64,000 nt of DNA from Flavobacterium piscinae (GCF_004122145.1 NZ_SBKQ01000005.1:62001-126000); one strand, 5' to 3'; counted from the stretch's first letter, positions 26,137 to 34,822 are shown. Made by a program: numbers and translations. Notes: a model not told the origin generated them from the sequence alone.

Positions 26137-26685
26137 ATGACAAATGAGGACATTTTAAACGGAATTGGAAAATTTTCGGAATTGGATTGTGAACTTTTTG
26201 AAAAATATTCCACAAGGCAAAAACTGAATAAAGATGAGTTCATATTAAAACAAGGTGAAATATGTAATTCTTTACACTTTGTTATAGAAGGTTCGTTTAT
26301 ACAATATCAAATTAAGGATGTAGATGAAAAGATTATTGACCTGCATATGAGCAATGAATGGATGTTCAATCAAGACAGTCTAACTGAACAAATACCATCG
26401 AAAACCAACATTAGAGCCTATTCAAATTCCGAAATACTCACTTTATCGCTAAACGGATTTCATTTTCTGTGTTCAAAATCACAAACGTTCTTACAGTTTG
26501 CAAAAATTCTTAATCAAGATAAACACAGAACTTCACTTTTTGACAGTTCTCTAAATCCTCTGGAAAAGTATGAATTCATTAATAAAATTAGACCAAAGCT
26601 AACTAATACCTTTCCTTTAAAGCTTATAGCTTCCTATCTTAAATTAGCACCTGAAACATTAAGCAGAGTTCGAGCGACTTCTTAG
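26137..26685 (+). CDS. Crp/Fnr-family regulator, C-terminus probably frameshifted
   Basis: 182 aa. N-terminal cyclic-nucleotide-binding domain (residues about 10-120, with LKQGEICNSLHFVIEGSF) and a short HTH (LKLIASYLKLAPETLSRVR). The protein ends right after SRVRATS. Removing one T from CTTCTTAG near 26677-26682 would continue the frame as SRFLDFNQVLF to a stop at 26716, the expected tail of Bacteroidota Crp proteins. Either a natural truncation or a sequencing slip is possible. It shares one spacer-bounded unit with the glyoxalase gene 65 bp downstream. Confidence 0.8.
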   Translation: MTNEDILNGIGKFSELDCELFEKYSTRQKLNKDEFILKQGEICNSLHFVIEGSFIQYQIKDVDEKIIDLHMSNEWMFNQDSLTEQIPSKTNIRAYSNSEILTLSLNGFHFLCSKSQTFLQFAKILNQDKHRTSLFDSSLNPLEKYEFINKIRPKLTNTFPLKLIASYLKLAPETLSRVRATS

Positions 26686-26750
26686 ATTTCTTGATTTCAA
26701 TCAAGTGCTTTTTTAAAAATTATTCTCGACCTTTACCAAAAAAAATATTT

Positions 26751-27113
26751 ATGAATTTTTCCAAGTTAGTACCAAGTATATTTTATCAAGATATTTCAGA
26801 TGGACTTAAACTTTTCGTTGACTGTCTGCAATTCAAAATTGAACATAAAGATTTAAACTGTTCGCAACCATACTGTGTATTGGAAAAAGACGGAATTTCA
26901 ATTATAATCTTTCAAGACGAGAAGTTAGCGAAAGAACATTATCCAGAATTAAGAATCGTCACTAAAAATATTGAAGAAGTATATAACACAATTGCTGAAT
27001 CACATCCTCAACTACTTCATCCGAACCTCAATAAAGTAACTATAAGACCTTGGGGTGCAAAGGAATTCGCGATTTTAGACAAGCAAGTCGGAATAAGATT
27101 TCAAGAATGGTAA
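26751..27113 (+). CDS. Glyoxalase/bleomycin-resistance-fold (VOC) protein
   Basis: 120 aa from the ATG at 26751; an upstream TTG at 26691 would add an unlike leader. The VOC pattern is VPSIFYQDISDGLKLFVDCLQFKIEH, then IIIFQDEKLA and a closing RPWGAKEFAILDKQVGIRF. A single betaalphabetabetabeta pair suggests a homodimer. Such proteins bind metals, glutathione adducts or antibiotics; the substrate is unknown. It is likely co-transcribed with the Crp-like regulator. Confidence 0.8.
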   Translation: MNFSKLVPSIFYQDISDGLKLFVDCLQFKIEHKDLNCSQPYCVLEKDGISIIIFQDEKLAKEHYPELRIVTKNIEEVYNTIAESHPQLLHPNLNKVTIRPWGAKEFAILDKQVGIRFQEW

Positions 27114-27131
27114 AAAAAACGAACCCCGATA

Positions 27132-27353
27132 CGCAAAGTGTTCAGCATAAATAACCTATGAAACGCTCCGCAAAGTCTCCCGACTTTGCGGCAATTTTAA
27201 GAGAACAACCTGCCACCACCTTACCCGGCAATAACCATAAAAACCATCCGGTTGTAGGACATGTTGGATTTTTTTTTAGATTTGGGTTGGTGGGGAGATT
27301 GGGTGGGGTTTTTAAAAGTTATATAAACATAAATATATTTATTAGTTGCAAAC
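27132..27353. repeat. Array spacer repeat, family 1, copy B
   Basis: Full-length unit: GCAAAGTGTTCAGCATAAATAACC, the hairpin CCGCAAAGTC-tccc-GACTTTGCGG (10-bp stem, 27169-27192), the CCACCACC...GGCAATAACC block, CCGGTTGTAGGACATGTTGG, GGGTTGGTGGGGAG and TATATTTATTAGTTGC. It ends 15 bp before the next ATG. Confidence 0.88.
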
Positions 27354-27367
27354 ATTTAACCAAATCA

Positions 27368-28072
27368 ATGAAAACAGGAATAATCTTAATAGTAATCATT
27401 CTAATAATAATTGGAATTTATTGGTTTCGTAGTAAATCGAAAGTGTATGAAAAAGCACCAATCGATTTTGTTATGCTCGAATCGAAAACCGAATCAACTG
27501 ATTACCTTCCAATCGTTGATAAAAACTGGCTGAAAGAAATTGAACTAAAATACGCTGGAAAGGAATGGAAAACTTATCCAAACGAACATACTGACCAATC
27601 AGAAAAATTATGCAACGATGTCTACAGACCTTGGAAAGGAGAAATTACTCATTCAGAGTTTTTAAACAAGATGACTAAAGAACAAAGAATGTATTTTGCG
27701 TTGATTAATTTTGAATCTCAAACTAATAATGGCGGAGTTTACCAGTTTTTATTTAATAACTCTGAATTATCATTAATAACACTCGAAGCAATGAAAGCAG
27801 CAAAAATGGATAAATTGGCTGCCGATTATGAAAAAGTCCTACACGAGTATTTTGGAAAATTTGAGACAATTCAAGATCTAAATAAACAATTTCAAGACGA
27901 TAGTAAAAAATGGGATAAACGTTGGAATTCATTTGCAGAAGGTTACAAAGAATTAGAATCAACATTTGAAATTGAAAACTACTTTTATGATGAGGATTAT
28001 GTAAAAGAATTTCAAGCAAAAATGGTGGAATTTGTAAAAAGTAATAGGAATGGACTAATGAAAATTGAATGA
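27368..28072 (+). CDS. DUF4375 (DMP19-like) membrane-anchored protein
   Basis: 234 aa from the ATG at 27368; the longer frame from 27158 only translates the spacer repeat. An N-terminal membrane anchor (residues 3-20, IILIVIILIIIGIYWF) is followed by a DUF4375 domain: MTKEQRMYFALINFESQTNNGG then YQFLFNNS, the family signature. Function is unknown. It is a single plus-strand gene between spacer copies B and C. Confidence 0.8.
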   Translation: MKTGIILIVIILIIIGIYWFRSKSKVYEKAPIDFVMLESKTESTDYLPIVDKNWLKEIELKYAGKEWKTYPNEHTDQSEKLCNDVYRPWKGEITHSEFLNKMTKEQRMYFALINFESQTNNGGVYQFLFNNSELSLITLEAMKAAKMDKLAADYEKVLHEYFGKFETIQDLNKQFQDDSKKWDKRWNSFAEGYKELESTFEIENYFYDEDYVKEFQAKMVEFVKSNRNGLMKIE

Positions 28073-28110
28073 AAAAATGTCTAATAAAATTTGGTTTAGA
28101 AGATAGTACC

Positions 28111-28310
28111 TCCCGACTTTGCGGCAATTTTAAGAGAACAACCTGCCACCACCCTACTCGGCAATAACCATAAAAACAATCCGGTTGTAGGACATGTTGG
28201 ATTTTTTTTTAGATTTGGGTTGGTGAGGAGAGGTAGTGATGGTTTTGGGTGTGGGGTGATTGGGTTGGGTTTTTAGAAAGTTATAAGGAGTTAATAAATT
28301 GGCCGTTATT
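28111..28310. repeat. Array spacer repeat, family 1, copy C
   Basis: Begins at the right arm of the hairpin (TCCCGACTTTGCGGCAA), keeps the CCACCACC/GGCAATAACC, CCGGTTGTAGGACATGTTGG and GGGTTGGTGAGGAG blocks, and diverges in the last 60 bp. It ends at the next gene's start. Confidence 0.85.
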
Positions 28311-28316
28311 TAAGAA

Positions 28317-29060
28317 ATGAATAAATTGACAATCTATTTTGGAATAATTTTATTGCTTTTAATAAGCATATTCTACTTATATAGTTCAAATGCTCAACAA
28401 TCCAATAATAATTTTAATTTTGGTGATTTCTACATTTATATACCGGAGAATTGGGAAAAAATTGAGCATATAGGAATAGACAGTTATGTTGGCGGAATTA
28501 CAAATGGGACTGACTCATTGACTTTTGACTATGGTTGGTATTCTTATGATTTGAGTTATGAGAATGGAGAAAAGCAACTTTTTGCTACAGACACAATCAA
28601 TGGAAAAATTGCCTTAATAACAAAACCCAAAAAAGTTGGTTACGGAACAATCGGACTTTACATTGAGAATGCATACAAGAAAAACCATTTCAATCTTTTA
28701 GGAAATAACATTTCGGATGAAAAAACTGTGTTTGAAATTTTTAAATCAATAAAATTTAAAGACAGCGACACAACTTCAAATTCTAAAACAATCGAATTTT
28801 CTGAAAAAATAACTCCTTATTCTGGTAGGAGTTTATTTTATACAAACTGTGCTGCTTGTCATCATAAAAACAAAATTATGACCGGACCAGCCTTTAGTGG
28901 AATAAATGAATTGAAGTTTAAAAAATGGATTCTTGATTCAACGGAAATGACCAAAATAGACACAACAGAATTTGGCATTAGTTACCACAGAAAAACTTTC
29001 GGAAAACTATTAACCGAAAATGAAATCGAAAAACTGATTGAATACAGTAAATCGGAATAA
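28317..29060 (+). CDS. Membrane-anchored c-type cytochrome
   Basis: 247 aa. N-terminal anchor or signal (residues 4-22), an unassigned middle region, and a C-terminal cytochrome c domain with the haem-binding CAACH (C178, C181, H182) and a following MTGPAFSGI. The closing LTENEIEKLIEYSKS helix is typical of class I cytochrome c. It is a lone gene between spacers, unlinked to respiratory genes. The electron partner is unknown. Confidence 0.85.
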   Translation: MNKLTIYFGIILLLLISIFYLYSSNAQQSNNNFNFGDFYIYIPENWEKIEHIGIDSYVGGITNGTDSLTFDYGWYSYDLSYENGEKQLFATDTINGKIALITKPKKVGYGTIGLYIENAYKKNHFNLLGNNISDEKTVFEIFKSIKFKDSDTTSNSKTIEFSEKITPYSGRSLFYTNCAACHHKNKIMTGPAFSGINELKFKKWILDSTEMTKIDTTEFGISYHRKTFGKLLTENEIEKLIEYSKSE

Positions 29061-29085
29061 AAATAATGATGTCAACCCCTGTAAC

Positions 29086-29370
29086 CAGCTAAGCAAAGCA
29101 TTCACCACAACTATCCTATGAAACGCTCCGCACCCGAGCGAAGCGAACAGACGTAGTAAACGTTTCCCGACTTTGCGGCAATTTTATGAGAACAAGCTGC
29201 CAATACCCTACCCAGCAATAACCATAAAAACAATGCGGTTGTAGGACATGTTGGATTATTTTTTTAGATTTGGGTTGGTGGGGAGAGGTAGTTGGGGTTT
29301 ATGGGTCTAGAGTGATTGGGTGTATTTTTTAGAGAAGTTGAAAAAAGCTGAATATATTTATAAGTTGCCA
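29086..29370. repeat. Array spacer repeat, family 1, copy D (long form)
   Basis: Longest form. It starts CAGCTAAGCAAAGCATTCACC and has an inserted CACCCGAGCGAAGCGAACAG block before GTAAACGTTTCCCGACTTTGCGG. Then follow the usual GGCAATAACC-like, GGTTGTAGGACATGTTGG and GGGTTGGTGGGGAG blocks and TATATTTATAAGTTGCC. The long insert is shared only with copy G. Confidence 0.85.
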
Positions 29371-29375
29371 TTAAT

Positions 29376-29975
29376 ATGAATAAAATTCTTGTCTACATAT
29401 TGATCCTGATTCCAATATTAGTTTTTTCACAGAAACGAACCATCCCGAAAATTGATTGGCAAATCGAAACTGAAACTGAAAACAATTACGTGGATTTTCT
29501 GAAGTTAAAAGATAGAAATTCACTGATAATAAAAATAGCTTATTCATCATATTGGACAAAAGCACAGGTTTCAGAATTTATTGTTTTTCAAAATAACGGA
29601 AAAGTATTGAGATTCAATGTTTATCAGCCAAATTCGAGTGAATTGAAAACAAAAATAAAAAGGAAAAGAATTAGTAAAAAAGAATATAAATTTTATTGGA
29701 ATCACCTAAACAATATTATTCATGGAAAAAAGTATATAATTGATAAATCCAAATTGAATATTACTTCAAAATCAAATGGAGATGGAACGAGTTCTGTGAT
29801 TTCTGTTTCTGATGGTACAAATTATAGTTTTTGGATGTTTCAAGGAAAAAATTATTTAGCATATGGAAGTTATTCGCCCTTATCTTTTATCGATAGCGAA
29901 TTTCCGGGATGGGAAGAAAGAAAAAAACTAGTTGAATTAATGAATGGATTTGAAAAATTAACAAAAAAATACTAA
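29376..29975 (+). CDS. Secreted hypothetical protein, 199 aa
   Basis: A signal peptide (MNKILVYILILIPILVFSQ) is followed by a charged beta-rich body (IDWQIETETENN...). No motif recognised. It is a single gene in the spacer-bounded array, 5 bp after copy D. Downstream 29976-30108 contains no recognisable spacer copy. Confidence 0.6.
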   Translation: MNKILVYILILIPILVFSQKRTIPKIDWQIETETENNYVDFLKLKDRNSLIIKIAYSSYWTKAQVSEFIVFQNNGKVLRFNVYQPNSSELKTKIKRKRISKKEYKFYWNHLNNIIHGKKYIIDKSKLNITSKSNGDGTSSVISVSDGTNYSFWMFQGKNYLAYGSYSPLSFIDSEFPGWEERKKLVELMNGFEKLTKKY

Positions 29976-30108
29976 TAGCAACTATAGCTAAAAGTAATTA
30001 CTTTTACTGATCAATTATAAAAATTCTTACTGGAATTACAATTTTCAATACTTGTATCGTAAAAACTAAACCTAACTACTATTCACTGACAAGAAAAGTA
30101 GTAAACAT

Positions 30109-30681
30109 ATGAGAAATAAAAATTTTAACATATTAATTTTAGTATTTTCAACTTTAATTTTTGGTTGTGAACAAAAAGTTGAACCGGAAAAATCTGCGTT
30201 TAAAGTTGCTCAAGATTATGCTTCGTTTAAAACTAAAATGGAAAATAACGATACACTGAATATCGGGGTCACTTTGTCTATTTGTATGTGGAGTGAATAT
30301 GACCTTTTACAAATCACAAAAAATAATGATAGTGTATTTCTTCAATTATTGGAAAAACGGGTAATGGATGAAAAACCTGTTCATTTTAATAAAGTTCTTT
30401 ATGAATTACATAACGACACGCTGAATTTAGAAAAAATGATGGCTGATTTTGATATTAATTATCAAGATGAAATAAGCAGTCCCTTTTTTATAATCGTTAA
30501 TCCAAAAGAAAAAGACACGATTCGATTACGAACAAAAGGACTGAGTAATCGCGGATTCAATATTGAACGTTATCAAAAGATTATGTATGAGTTGTATCCT
30601 AAAGAAATGGAAAAATATAAACTTGAATATATGGTTCCTCCACCACAACCGATTGAAATCGAAGAACATGAAATGGAATAA
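30109..30681 (+). CDS. Hypothetical lipoprotein, 190 aa
   Basis: Lipobox LIFGC (Cys20) predicts a lipoprotein. The body contains VTLSICMWSEYDLLQI and a Pro/Glu-rich tail (PPPQPIEIEEHE). No family recognised. It lies in the array, followed by a partial family-2 spacer. Confidence 0.6.
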   Translation: MRNKNFNILILVFSTLIFGCEQKVEPEKSAFKVAQDYASFKTKMENNDTLNIGVTLSICMWSEYDLLQITKNNDSVFLQLLEKRVMDEKPVHFNKVLYELHNDTLNLEKMMADFDINYQDEISSPFFIIVNPKEKDTIRLRTKGLSNRGFNIERYQKIMYELYPKEMEKYKLEYMVPPPQPIEIEEHEME

Positions 30682-30720
30682 ATACGTTTGCTAATAATTT
30701 ATAGGTGTTATCCATAGTCT

Positions 30721-30814
30721 CCCGCACGCCTAATGTCTGTAACTTCCCCGTTCTGTGAATGTCTTTGACTTTGACTCATCATTAAATAAAACTACCACCA
30801 ATTCGCAAATCAAC
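30721..30814. repeat. Array spacer repeat, family 2, partial copy
   Basis: Contains GTTCTGTGAATGTCTTTGAC, ACTCATCATTAAATAAAACT and ACCACCAATTCGCAAATCAA, nearly identical to 40709-40775. The remaining 30815-30968 holds no gene and is AT-rich. Confidence 0.75.
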
Positions 30815-30968
30815 CCTTATAAGTGAGACTTTGTAATGAAATCAACCTAACTTCCCTACTCTAATCGTTTCAATGCCAAATAGTTGGTTTTAATAAAAAA
30901 AATTCGTTTTTTTTATAGAGTATTTCTTATTTTCAGAAAAATAAATATATTTATCCAAATTTTATTCT

Positions 30969-33929
30969 ATGAAAAAAATAAGTATACTATTTTTGGTATT
31001 AGTATTTAATTTAACCTTTTCACAGGTTGGTATTGGAACAACTTCCCCACAAGCTCAGCTGGACATTCGGTCTTCAAACCTGTCAAATCCTGCCAATAAC
31101 GACGGAATTTTGATTCCAAAAATGGATGAATTTCCCGCCACAAATCCCACAGCATCACAAGACGGAATGATGGTTTTTGCAACGGGAAACGGGAGTGTAA
31201 CAAAAGGTTTTTATTATTGGGACAATACTGCCGGTGATTGGATCCCTGTGATTTCCGGTAACACCCCTGATCACGATTGGTATGAACAAAGCACTACCGT
31301 TGCCCCTGATAATATAAATGATAACATTTACCACATGGGAAGAGTTGGTATTGGTCAAAACACCGCCAACGCAGTAGTCGACATTTATACAACTTCTAAT
31401 GCATTTCCTACCTTAAGAGCACAAAAAACAACGGGTCCTACCACGGGTTTAAGCGTTGGTATTGATCATACACTCTACACGGAAAATAGTAATGGTGATC
31501 ATTATGGTTTTAGAAATTATTTAGTTCATCCGGTTACCTCTTTTCAAACCTATGGTTTTTATAACCGAATTTCGGGTGTAGGCCCCAACACAGGGTATCA
31601 TAATTATTTTGAAACCCTAGGTGGTGGTGATCAAATTGGTTTTAGAAATTATGGTTTTAATACATTGACCGGATCCAATCATGACACGTATGGGTTAAGA
31701 AATAATTTTACGGACAATTCACAAGGTGATTTATTTGGATTAGATAATTATTTGGTTAAAAATTCAACTAGTGGTTCTATTATTGGAATAAACAGTATTA
31801 TTGCCAGTAATAGAGACGTTACCGGGGTATATAATGGTTTTAATTCGTCCGGAGGAGCTACAGTCTTTGGTTTCCGTTCCAGGTTTGACGGAAACGGGAA
31901 TGGCCCTATTTATGGAACTTATAATTCAATTTTTAATACAGGTAGTGGTCCAAAATATATAAATTTTGGTGAAGTTTTTAATACAACTCCGGCGGATGTT
32001 TATGGCGATTATTTAAATATCAGCAGTAATTCTACCGGAGCAAGATATGGATCCTACCATCTGATAAGCGGCATAAACGGGAATAATGTTTACGGGAATT
32101 ACAATCGTTTATTGAATAATGGTTCGGGTGAAAAAATCGGTCTTTATAATGAAATAACAGGAACCGGTTATAGTTCATTTAATGGAACATTAAATGCTAT
32201 CAATGCCGGTAATCAAACAACCAATATTTATGGTACAAGAAATTTAATTTCGGGCTTTGGAGATAATGTAGGTATAGAAAATAGTGTTTCTAATAACTCC
32301 TCAAACTCTTTCACTCAGGTTGGTGTACAAAACACGCTATACGGTACAAATAATGGGATTAATGTTGCCATTTGGAATACATTAAATTCAACCGGAAATG
32401 GTGGACATGTTGGAGTTTCAAACAATATTTCAGGTTCAGGAACGGGAATAAAACAAGGAATAAGAAATAATTTTTCTTCAACGTCTTTTGGAGAAAAATA
32501 TGGTTTATTCAATTATTTTGCCAGTACCACCAACACCTTAAATACAGGAATACGAAATGAGTTTATAAGTAATAATAATAATAACCAATACGGCATTTAC
32601 AATCAGTTTAACTCTAGTTTTGGACCTACATATGGTGAATACAGTTTATTTAATGGTGCCGGAAACAGTGTTCGTTATGGAACTTATTTGAATTTCTTAG
32701 GAAGTGGTAATGGGGATTGGGTTGGATATTCCGCCAATTTTGATAATATAACAACCTCTTCAACAACCGGAAACAAATATGGAGTTGCTGTTAATATCCC
32801 GCTAGGTGTTGGCGGTGGAAATCATTTTGGTATTTATTCTCATGCCGGAAACTTAACCAACGGTTATGCCGGTTACTTTTCGGGCAGGGTTTCTATTGGT
32901 GATACAACTTTAAATACAGATCATTATATTCTTCCTTTGACCCGAGGTACGGCAGGACAAGTGATGCAAACTGATGGTGCCGGGAATGTAAATTGGGTTA
33001 ATCCCAGCAGCTTAGATGATGGCGATTGGTCTGTTAACGGCAACAATGTGTATAAAAACAACGGATATGTTTCTATTGGTGATTCTACAAATCCTCATCC
33101 TCTTTATGTTTATGATAATAATGGTAATTCAATTTACGCTACCAGTATTTCAAGAAACTTTTCAGGAACATCTCAAACCAGAACGTTGAATTTATTTTGT
33201 TTAAATAATTCTACTTCTTCTTCCCTTAGTTATGGAGTTTATAATTCTGTTTTAAAACCTACTTCTACGCTCAATACAGGTGATGTAATTGCTGACTTTA
33301 ACACCGGATCAAATTATTATAATGGTACCAGTTTAAGTAGAAGTTATGGCAGTTATAATACATCCTATAAATACAATGGTACAAACGGAATTTCATACGG
33401 AAGTTATAATTATGCCTATAATCAATCAGGAACCGGTTCGTATGGCCTTTATGCTTCCTTTGGAGGGGGAACAACAAGTTATGCCGGTTTTTTTGCCGGT
33501 AACGTTTACACTACCGGTACCTATTTACCCTCTGCGTCGATATTAAAATACAATGTAAAAGAAGCCAACACTTCGCTACCTAAATTATCAGCTTTAAAAG
33601 TAAAAGAATACCAATATAAAACCGAAGAACTCCCTTTTATGAATTTACCCAAAGGCAATCAAACCGGTTTTATTGCGGAAGAAATGGAACTTCTGTTTCC
33701 GGAATTAGTCACCAAAGCCATTCATCCGGAATCAGATGATGAGTTAGTCAAAAAAGGGTTAGAAATACCTCATGATAATATTGAATATAAAGCGGTGAAC
33801 TATACCGGTTTAGTCCCTCATTTAGTTAAGGCTATTCAAGAACAACAAACAGAAATTGAAAAGCTAAAAGAGGATAATAAAGCACTCAAAGAAAAAATTG
33901 ATTATATACTGAATAAAATCAATCAATAA
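30969..33929 (+). CDS. Secreted fibre-like protein with C-terminal S74 peptidase/chaperone domain
   Basis: 986 aa. Signal peptide ends near FSQ18. The segment VGIGTTSPQAQLDI is typical of Bacteroidota fibre-like proteins. Residues about 150-840 consist of dozens of degenerate Gly/Asn/Ser/Tyr-rich repeats with YGxYN or YGxxN turns, suggesting a beta-helical trimeric stalk. From about residue 855 a peptidase S74 intramolecular-chaperone domain follows (SASILKYN with Ser/Lys, LSALKVKEYQYK, GFIAEEMELLFPELV), ending in a coiled coil (954-983). S74 domains trimerise fibres and usually cleave themselves off. It is probably surface-exposed; no phage genes are nearby. Confidence 0.82.
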   Translation: MKKISILFLVLVFNLTFSQVGIGTTSPQAQLDIRSSNLSNPANNDGILIPKMDEFPATNPTASQDGMMVFATGNGSVTKGFYYWDNTAGDWIPVISGNTPDHDWYEQSTTVAPDNINDNIYHMGRVGIGQNTANAVVDIYTTSNAFPTLRAQKTTGPTTGLSVGIDHTLYTENSNGDHYGFRNYLVHPVTSFQTYGFYNRISGVGPNTGYHNYFETLGGGDQIGFRNYGFNTLTGSNHDTYGLRNNFTDNSQGDLFGLDNYLVKNSTSGSIIGINSIIASNRDVTGVYNGFNSSGGATVFGFRSRFDGNGNGPIYGTYNSIFNTGSGPKYINFGEVFNTTPADVYGDYLNISSNSTGARYGSYHLISGINGNNVYGNYNRLLNNGSGEKIGLYNEITGTGYSSFNGTLNAINAGNQTTNIYGTRNLISGFGDNVGIENSVSNNSSNSFTQVGVQNTLYGTNNGINVAIWNTLNSTGNGGHVGVSNNISGSGTGIKQGIRNNFSSTSFGEKYGLFNYFASTTNTLNTGIRNEFISNNNNNQYGIYNQFNSSFGPTYGEYSLFNGAGNSVRYGTYLNFLGSGNGDWVGYSANFDNITTSSTTGNKYGVAVNIPLGVGGGNHFGIYSHAGNLTNGYAGYFSGRVSIGDTTLNTDHYILPLTRGTAGQVMQTDGAGNVNWVNPSSLDDGDWSVNGNNVYKNNGYVSIGDSTNPHPLYVYDNNGNSIYATSISRNFSGTSQTRTLNLFCLNNSTSSSLSYGVYNSVLKPTSTLNTGDVIADFNTGSNYYNGTSLSRSYGSYNTSYKYNGTNGISYGSYNYAYNQSGTGSYGLYASFGGGTTSYAGFFAGNVYTTGTYLPSASILKYNVKEANTSLPKLSALKVKEYQYKTEELPFMNLPKGNQTGFIAEEMELLFPELVTKAIHPESDDELVKKGLEIPHDNIEYKAVNYTGLVPHLVKAIQEQQTEIEKLKEDNKALKEKIDYILNKINQ

Positions 33930-33958
33930 AAGAAGTCTTACTCTTCTTCTCTCGAAAG

Positions 33959-34023
33959 GTTAAACCAGAAAGCCAACCAATTCTGCTGAATACGGAAAAG
34001 CAAATGCTTCGTAGTCGTTGGTA
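33959..34023 (-). pseudogene. 3' fragment of a YedK/HMCES-type gene
   Basis: 65 bp matching 40807-40871 at about 62 positions. It encodes on the minus strand the last about 20 residues of the SOS response-associated peptidase (DYEAFAFPY... to the stop). No other part of that gene is present. It is probably a relic of deletion or recombination within the array. Confidence 0.85.
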
Positions 34024-34030
34024 GCCCGCT

Positions 34031-34054
34031 CGGCGAATGTCTGTGACTTCGCCG
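34031..34054. repeat. Spacer hairpin CGGCGAA/TTCGCCG
   Basis: 7-bp perfect stem with the conserved loop TGTCTGTGAC. The same hairpin occurs at 34801-34822 (6-bp stem), 39509-39532 and 40537-40560 (one mismatch). It directly follows the YedK fragment and precedes spacer copy E. Confidence 0.85.
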
Positions 34055-34072
34055 CAACATGGTAAAAAAACC

Positions 34073-34330
34073 CAGCTAAGCAAAGTGTTCAGCATAAATA
34101 ACCTATGAAACGCTCCGCAAAGTCTCCCGACTTTGCGGCAATTTTAAGAGAACAACCTGCCACCACCCTACACGGCAATAACCATAAAAACCATCCGGTT
34201 GTAGGACATGTTGGATTTTTTTTTTAGATTTGGGTTGGTGGTAGAGGTAATGAGGGTTTTGGAATGTGGGGAGATTGTGTGGAGTTATAAAAGTTATATA
34301 TACATTAATTTATTTAGTAGTTTTACTGCA
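34073..34330. repeat. Array spacer repeat, family 1, copy E
   Basis: Full-length, very close to copy B: CAGCTAAGCAAAGTGTTCAGC, CCGCAAAGTC/GACTTTGCGG hairpin, CCACCACCC...GGCAATAACC, CCGGTTGTAGGACATGTTGG, then a diverged GGGTTGGTGGTAGAGG tail ending 17 bp before the DUF1801 ATG. Confidence 0.88.
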
Positions 34331-34346
34331 ATTAAAAAAAACGAAA

Positions 34347-34754
34347 ATGAAATCAGAAAGTGTAAAAACTTGGATTGACGGAATTAAGCCTGAACACGGT
34401 ATAATGGCTCAAAAAGTAGACGGTTTAATAAAAGAATTGATACCTGATATTCAGTTTACTACTAAATGGCATAAACCGTCACAACCACTTGGAGTACCTT
34501 TCTATGGACTTACCGACAAAGGTTGGATAATAGCGATGTGGTCATTTAAAAATGAATTTGCAGTTGGCTTTATTGCAGGAACCCTTTTAGACCCTGAACC
34601 ACCAGTAACCAAAATGTCAGGCCCTTGGAATCGGAATTCGAATTACAAAGCTAGAAGAATTGATATTAAAAACGAATCGGAATTTGACGAGAAATTGATT
34701 CGCTCTTGGATTGAACAAGCGAAAAAACTTCCAGGATGGTCAACAATTGAATAA
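34347..34754 (+). CDS. DUF1801 (YdhG-like) protein
   Basis: 135 aa from the ATG at 34347; the longer frame from 34266 is spacer sequence. DUF1801 pattern: VDGLIKELIPDIQFTTKWHKP, GWIIAMWSFKNEFAVGF, and a closing FDEKLIRSWIEQAKK. The family has an iron-chaperone-like fold (frataxin-like) with no proven role here. A second DUF1801 gene lies at 41699. Confidence 0.8.
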   Translation: MKSESVKTWIDGIKPEHGIMAQKVDGLIKELIPDIQFTTKWHKPSQPLGVPFYGLTDKGWIIAMWSFKNEFAVGFIAGTLLDPEPPVTKMSGPWNRNSNYKARRIDIKNESEFDEKLIRSWIEQAKKLPGWSTIE

Positions 34755-34800
34755 AAAACGTAGTTCTATCGAGTAGACTACCCCGAAAGAAACACGCTAG

Positions 34801-34822
34801 GCGAATGTCTGTGACTTCGCCG
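34801..34822. repeat. Spacer hairpin GGCGAA/TTCGCC
   Basis: Conserved TGTCTGTGAC loop and 6-bp stem, 47 bp after the DUF1801 stop. The remaining 34823-34945 carries no recognised spacer blocks. Confidence 0.8.

Noticed and set aside
27158..28072. A longer reading frame for the DUF4375 gene starting inside the spacer
   Set aside because: The first 70 codons translate the spacer repeat, which recurs untranslated elsewhere; the ATG at 27368 gives a clean membrane anchor.
30969..33929. Prophage tail-fibre gene
   Set aside because: S74 domain suggests it, but a signal peptide and absence of other phage genes argue for a host surface protein.
34266..34754. Longer frame for the DUF1801 gene
   Set aside because: The extra N-terminus is spacer copy E; the ATG at 34347 matches family start positions.
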